Assembly (NCBI GenBank): GCA_036417435.1
Contig: CM070901.1
Location: 7,352,001 to 7,416,000, forward strand
Length of the DNA: 64,000 nt
Source of the DNA: Inia geoffrensis
Taxonomy: Eukaryota; Chordata; Mammalia; Artiodactyla; Iniidae
Reading direction: 5' to 3'
Positions 61,002-64,000 of the stretch are shown here, piece after piece. How positions within the stretch are numbered: the stretch's first letter is position 1; every line of letters begins with the position of its first letter. Position numbers and translations under genes: made by a program. The notes below the pieces were generated by a model, which was not told the DNA's origin, searched no databases, and was given only the letters and a program-made list of their open reading frames with translations.

Positions 61002-61628
61002 CAGTAAGTGCCCTACATACGAAACTTCAAGTTGCGAACTTTGAAAGATGCAAATGTGCATTCACATGTCCAATCAAGTAAGTTAGTTCACGTGTCTGAC
61101 GTATGTCGTCACATGTGTGCATCCCCTACAAGTGTTTGTGCTTCTGTGTACTTTACTGTATGGTACTGTACAGAGTACAGTAGTACAGTATCTTTATTTC
61201 AAGCCCAGGATATCTGGAAGCAGGTGTAAAAACAGTGGTGATGTAACTGGTACAGTACTACCCAGACATCACTGGATCATTTTTTCAAGAGGGTGGATAG
61301 AATTGAATCCAGCAAGGAGCCAGAACCAGTGCCATCAACGTCAGGCGTGAGTGAAATTGCAGCTCGCCCTCCATCTCCTGTTGCTGAGGATCCTTCAGCT
61401 CTACCATCCTCCACCTCCTCTCCCTCCTCCAGTCAGTAACTCTTCTTGCGTGTTCACTCAATGCCAGCCCCTATATGCCACCTGTTGTACTGTACTACTG
61501 TACTTTTCAAGGTACTATATTGTAAGATTAAAAACGTTTTATTTTTTGTGTTTATTTTTGTATGTATTATTTGTGTGAAAAGTACTATATACCTATTACA
61601 GTACAGTACTATATAGCCAATTGTATTT
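61002..61628 (+). mobile_element. Tigger-like DNA transposon remnant (pogo/Tc1-mariner type)
   Basis: Starts with CAGTAAGTGCCCTACATACGAA, the Tigger-type terminus, directly after a TA dinucleotide (61000-61001), the expected target. It continues with the STOP-proximal transposase region and the CAGTACAGTACTATATAGCCAATTG subterminal sequence, then is cut at about 61628 before its right terminal repeat. The middle is deleted. It sits inside L1M sequence, so it is younger than that L1M. Confidence 0.8.
61242..61439 (+). pseudogene. Tigger-like transposase C-terminal fragment
   Basis: An open frame of 65 codons to TAA at 61437-61439, without a usable start. It reads SLDHFFKRVDRIE, then EPEPVPSTSGVSEIAARPP and a serine/proline-rich tail ending SPSSSQ. 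This matches my memory of the Tigger (pogo-like) transposase C-terminus, whose catalytic DDE and DNA-binding domains lie upstream and are deleted here. The frame is interrupted by TGA at 61239. Non-functional. Confidence 0.72.
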
Positions 61629-61798
61629 AAAATTCCAGGACCTAAATAACTTCAGGACTGAGTAAATTCTGAAAACTAAAGACAAAGAAACTACATAAAT
61701 CACTGTACTCTAGTTGTTGAGGTTATTTCCCATAATGATATGGGTTAACAGTTCTCATACTATTATACATCTGTACTGGAATGGAACACTTAATAAAT
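61629..61798 (+). repeat. Direct repeat, copy 1 (partner 62530-62702)
   Basis: About 170 bases repeated with four substitutions and one 3-base insertion in the second copy, so about 97 percent identical. Both copies are L1M 3' UTR. The repeat spacing is 901 bases. Confidence 0.95.
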
Positions 61799-62529
61799 CT
61801 AACAATGTAACAGAACTCTCATTTATTGCCGGTGGGAATTCAAAATGGTATAGACACTTCGGAAAACAACTTAGCAGTTTTTCAAAACTAAAGATAGATG
61901 TATTTCATCTAGCAATTGTCTTCCAACTGATGTGAAATCTTATATGCACACAAAGCCTGCATCCTGATGTTTATAATAGCTTTACCCATAATTTCCAAAA
62001 TCTGAAAGCAACCAAGACTCCTTCAATAAGTGAATAGTTAAACACAGTTTGGTATGCCCATACTATGCAACATTGTTTAGATAAAAATAAATAAATTATC
62101 AAGCAATAAAAAAAAAGGAAAAGTCTTAACTGTATACTGTTATGTGAAAGAAAGAAGCTGGTGTGAAAAAGCTACGTATCATCTAATTCAAATTATATGA
62201 TATTCAGAAAAAGCGAAACTAGGGATATAATACAAAATCAGTATTGTCAGGGATTTTGGATGAGGGGGATTGAATTGGTGAGGTACAGGATTTTTTCTTG
62301 TGTGGTAAAACTATTTTGTATGTTATCATAATGGTGGATACATGACACTATGCATCTGACAAAACCCACTGTACAGCACAAGCACAAAGAATGAATCTTA
62401 CTGTGTGCAAATTAAACAAAACAAAACATTTAGGAGGTTGTGTGTTCCCAACATGGAATGCAGAATGTGACAAAACAGCCTAAGTGAATTGCAGATGTCT
62501 GAAACAACCTCACAAAATGAAATTGGGGG

Positions 62530-62702
62530 AAAATTCCATGACCTAAATAACTTCAGGACTGAGTAAATTCTGAAAACTAAAGACAAAGAAACGACATAAA
62601 TCACTGTACTCTAGTTGTTGAGGTTATTTCCCATAATGATATGGGTTAACAGTTCTGATACTGTTATACATCATCTGTACTGGAATGGAACACTTAATAA
62701 AT
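62530..62702 (+). repeat. Direct repeat, copy 2 (partner 61629-61798)
   Basis: Second copy of the L1M 3' UTR piece, in its expected place after the ORF2 end. It starts AAAATTCCATGACC and ends CACTTAATAAAT. Confidence 0.95.
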
Positions 62703-63536
62703 GGACAGCAGAATGTTACAGCAAGGATTCTCACTGTTGCAGTGGGAAGTTACAGATAAACAAGCAAAGGAGGCTAGAATGATCACTGTGCTTATGGATT
62801 AGATTTGGAGATATAAGTTTGAACTCACATTTTGCGTATTACAGATATATGTGCTTACATACAGAAATATTTATAGGAATGTGGATATACAGGTTAGTAT
62901 TCAAACAAATATATTCTTGACAGATGAGTCTAGTAGCAACAACACTTCAGTAGCAATGGCAATAATGCCCATATATAGTTTTCATTACTCTTCTCCCATT
63001 AAAGGAACCCATACTCCTTGGAGAAACAGAGTGTGGCCAGAAAAATGTAAGATATGTAGGATGTGCCTGAGTACTTGTAGTACTGGAAACTGAGGAAGTA
63101 CTAAAAAAAATAAACACACACACAATTACGGAATATGCTGAAGTGACACAGGAACCAAACAAAAGAGCTCCCAGTGGCCAAAGGCAGAAGAATTTGAAAA
63201 ACATATTAAATAAATTAATAGTAGACTATAACCCAAAATGTAAAATAAATATTATTTTGTATCAATACTGACACAAATTATCAAATAAATAAATGTGAAT
63301 GAATAGACAAGTCCCCTGGGGAAACGAATCTAGATAATTTTTGTAGATACTCCAATTTCAAGAAGGTGAAGAATAACTCCTTAAGTGCGGTCCACACATG
63401 GTGACTTCCTTCCAAAAGTACAGTATATAGAGTAGGGAATATAAATAACTTGACAGTGAAGAAACCTGACAAATACTGCTTCACCCAGGTGATCAAGGTG
63501 AACATCTGAATCGATAAGTCATATTGATGGTATGCA

Positions 63537-63757
63537 CAGTTGATCCTTGAGCAACACAGGCTTGAATTGTTTGGGTACACTTATACCCGGATTTATTTTT
63601 CAATAAATACTACAATATTGCATGATCTGGAGTGGGTTGAATCCAGAGATGCAAAACAGTGGATATGGAGGGCTGACTCTGGGCCTTGAGAGCCCACTTT
63701 TGGTATATGTAGTAGGTCCTGGAACCAATCTTCCTCAGGTATTGAAGTAAGGCTATA
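63537..63757 (+). mobile_element. Tigger/MER2-type non-autonomous DNA transposon
   Basis: CAGTTGATCCTTGAGCAACACAGGC is close to the Tigger-family terminus (CAGTTGACCCTTGAACAACACGGG), followed by ACACTTATACCCGGATTTATTTTTCAATAAATAC, GGTTGAATCCAGAGATGCAAAACAGTGGATATGGAGGGC and an end GGTCCTGGAACCAATCTTCCTCAGG. It interrupts the L1M 3' UTR, whose text resumes at GGTATAATGAAAATGACACTTTACC. No coding sequence. Confidence 0.7.
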
Positions 63758-64000
63758 CGATTGGTATAATGAAAATGACACTTTACCTCTGCTGTCTTCT
63801 CTTCAAATCCAAAACCTAGTCTAATCGTGAGAAAAATTTCCATAAAGGGACATTTTACAAAATATCTAACCAGTATTTCTCAAAACTGTCAAGGTCATCA
63901 AAAACAACAAAAATGGAGAAACTGTCAAAACCTAGAGGAACCTAAGGAGACACGGTGGTCAAACAAAATGTGGTACTCCGAATAGGATCCTGGAATGGAA

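Larger units (their letters stand above)
61629..64000 (+). mobile_element. Ancient L1M ORF2 end and long 3' UTR, rearranged
   Basis: Order seen: a 170-bp piece of 3' UTR (61629-61798), then the end of ORF2 (GAACTCTCATTTATTGCCGGTGGGAATTC, ATGTTTATAATAGCTTTACCCATAATT), then the 3' UTR through a second copy of that piece (62530-62702), and onward to the window edge (GAACCTAAGGAGACACGGTGG...ATAGGATCCTGGAATGGAA). The long UTR blocks match the L1M 3' UTR consensus as I recall it. A Tigger-type fragment is inserted at 63537-63757. The element continues beyond 64000. Confidence 0.88.

Noticed and set aside
1..64000. BovB LINE or Bov-tA SINE
   Set aside because: I looked for their characteristic words and found none, which argues against a ruminant.
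1..64000. A novel defence, regulatory or metabolic system
   Set aside because: No coding set, structured RNA or repeat array was found beyond transposon remnants and simple repeats, so none is claimed.

Overview
The window is AT-rich, repeat-dense, non-coding mammalian nuclear DNA. No cellular protein-coding gene, exon series, rRNA gene or true tRNA gene could be supported. Every reading frame with recognisable protein similarity belongs to a transposable element. Most other open frames read through SINEs, simple repeats or low-complexity sequence.

The best taxonomic marker is a SINE family seen 13 times: ten short (about 200 bp) and three long (about 320-355 bp) copies. It has a tRNA-Glu-like head (motif TGGTGGCGCAGTGG, then a GGTTCATGCCC-like B box) and matches the CHR family of cetaceans and hippopotamus. 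With L1 copies of artiodactyl type and no recognised BovB or Bov-tA, this points to a whale or dolphin. That assignment is recalled knowledge, not a database result.

Layout. 1-15 kb: an isolated L1 5' UTR (904-1640), old L1, L2 and MIR remnants, one short and one long CHR SINE, and long unassigned stretches, including a repeat-poor block at 10.8-11.5 kb. 15-25 kb: an antisense L1 3' end carrying a nested CHR SINE, a second 5'-truncated L1 (20.3-21.6 kb), two more CHR SINEs, microsatellites and a clear MIR. 25-37 kb: a probable LTR, one long CHR SINE, an L1 3' end, an ancient L1M and much unassigned sequence. 37-50 kb: several L1M 3' ends, two MLT1-like LTRs, four CHR SINEs, and a three-level nest (L1M, LTR, CHR SINE) at 42-43.5 kb. 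50.6-54.3 kb: the largest L1, about 3.5 kb of ORF2 and 3' UTR, inactivated by a frameshift, a stop codon, a changed catalytic residue and a CHR SINE. 56.5-64 kb: ancient L1M pieces (ORF2, 5' UTR with ORF1, 3' UTR) interrupted by two CHR SINEs, a 93-bp L1 tail, a Tigger-like transposon with a readable transposase C-terminus, a near-identical direct repeat of L1 3' UTR, and a second Tigger-type fragment.

Nothing here works together as an operon or pathway. What can be read is an insertion history from nesting and target-site duplications: L1M, MIR, L2 and MLT1 first, then Tigger and LTR elements, then younger L1s, and CHR SINEs last.
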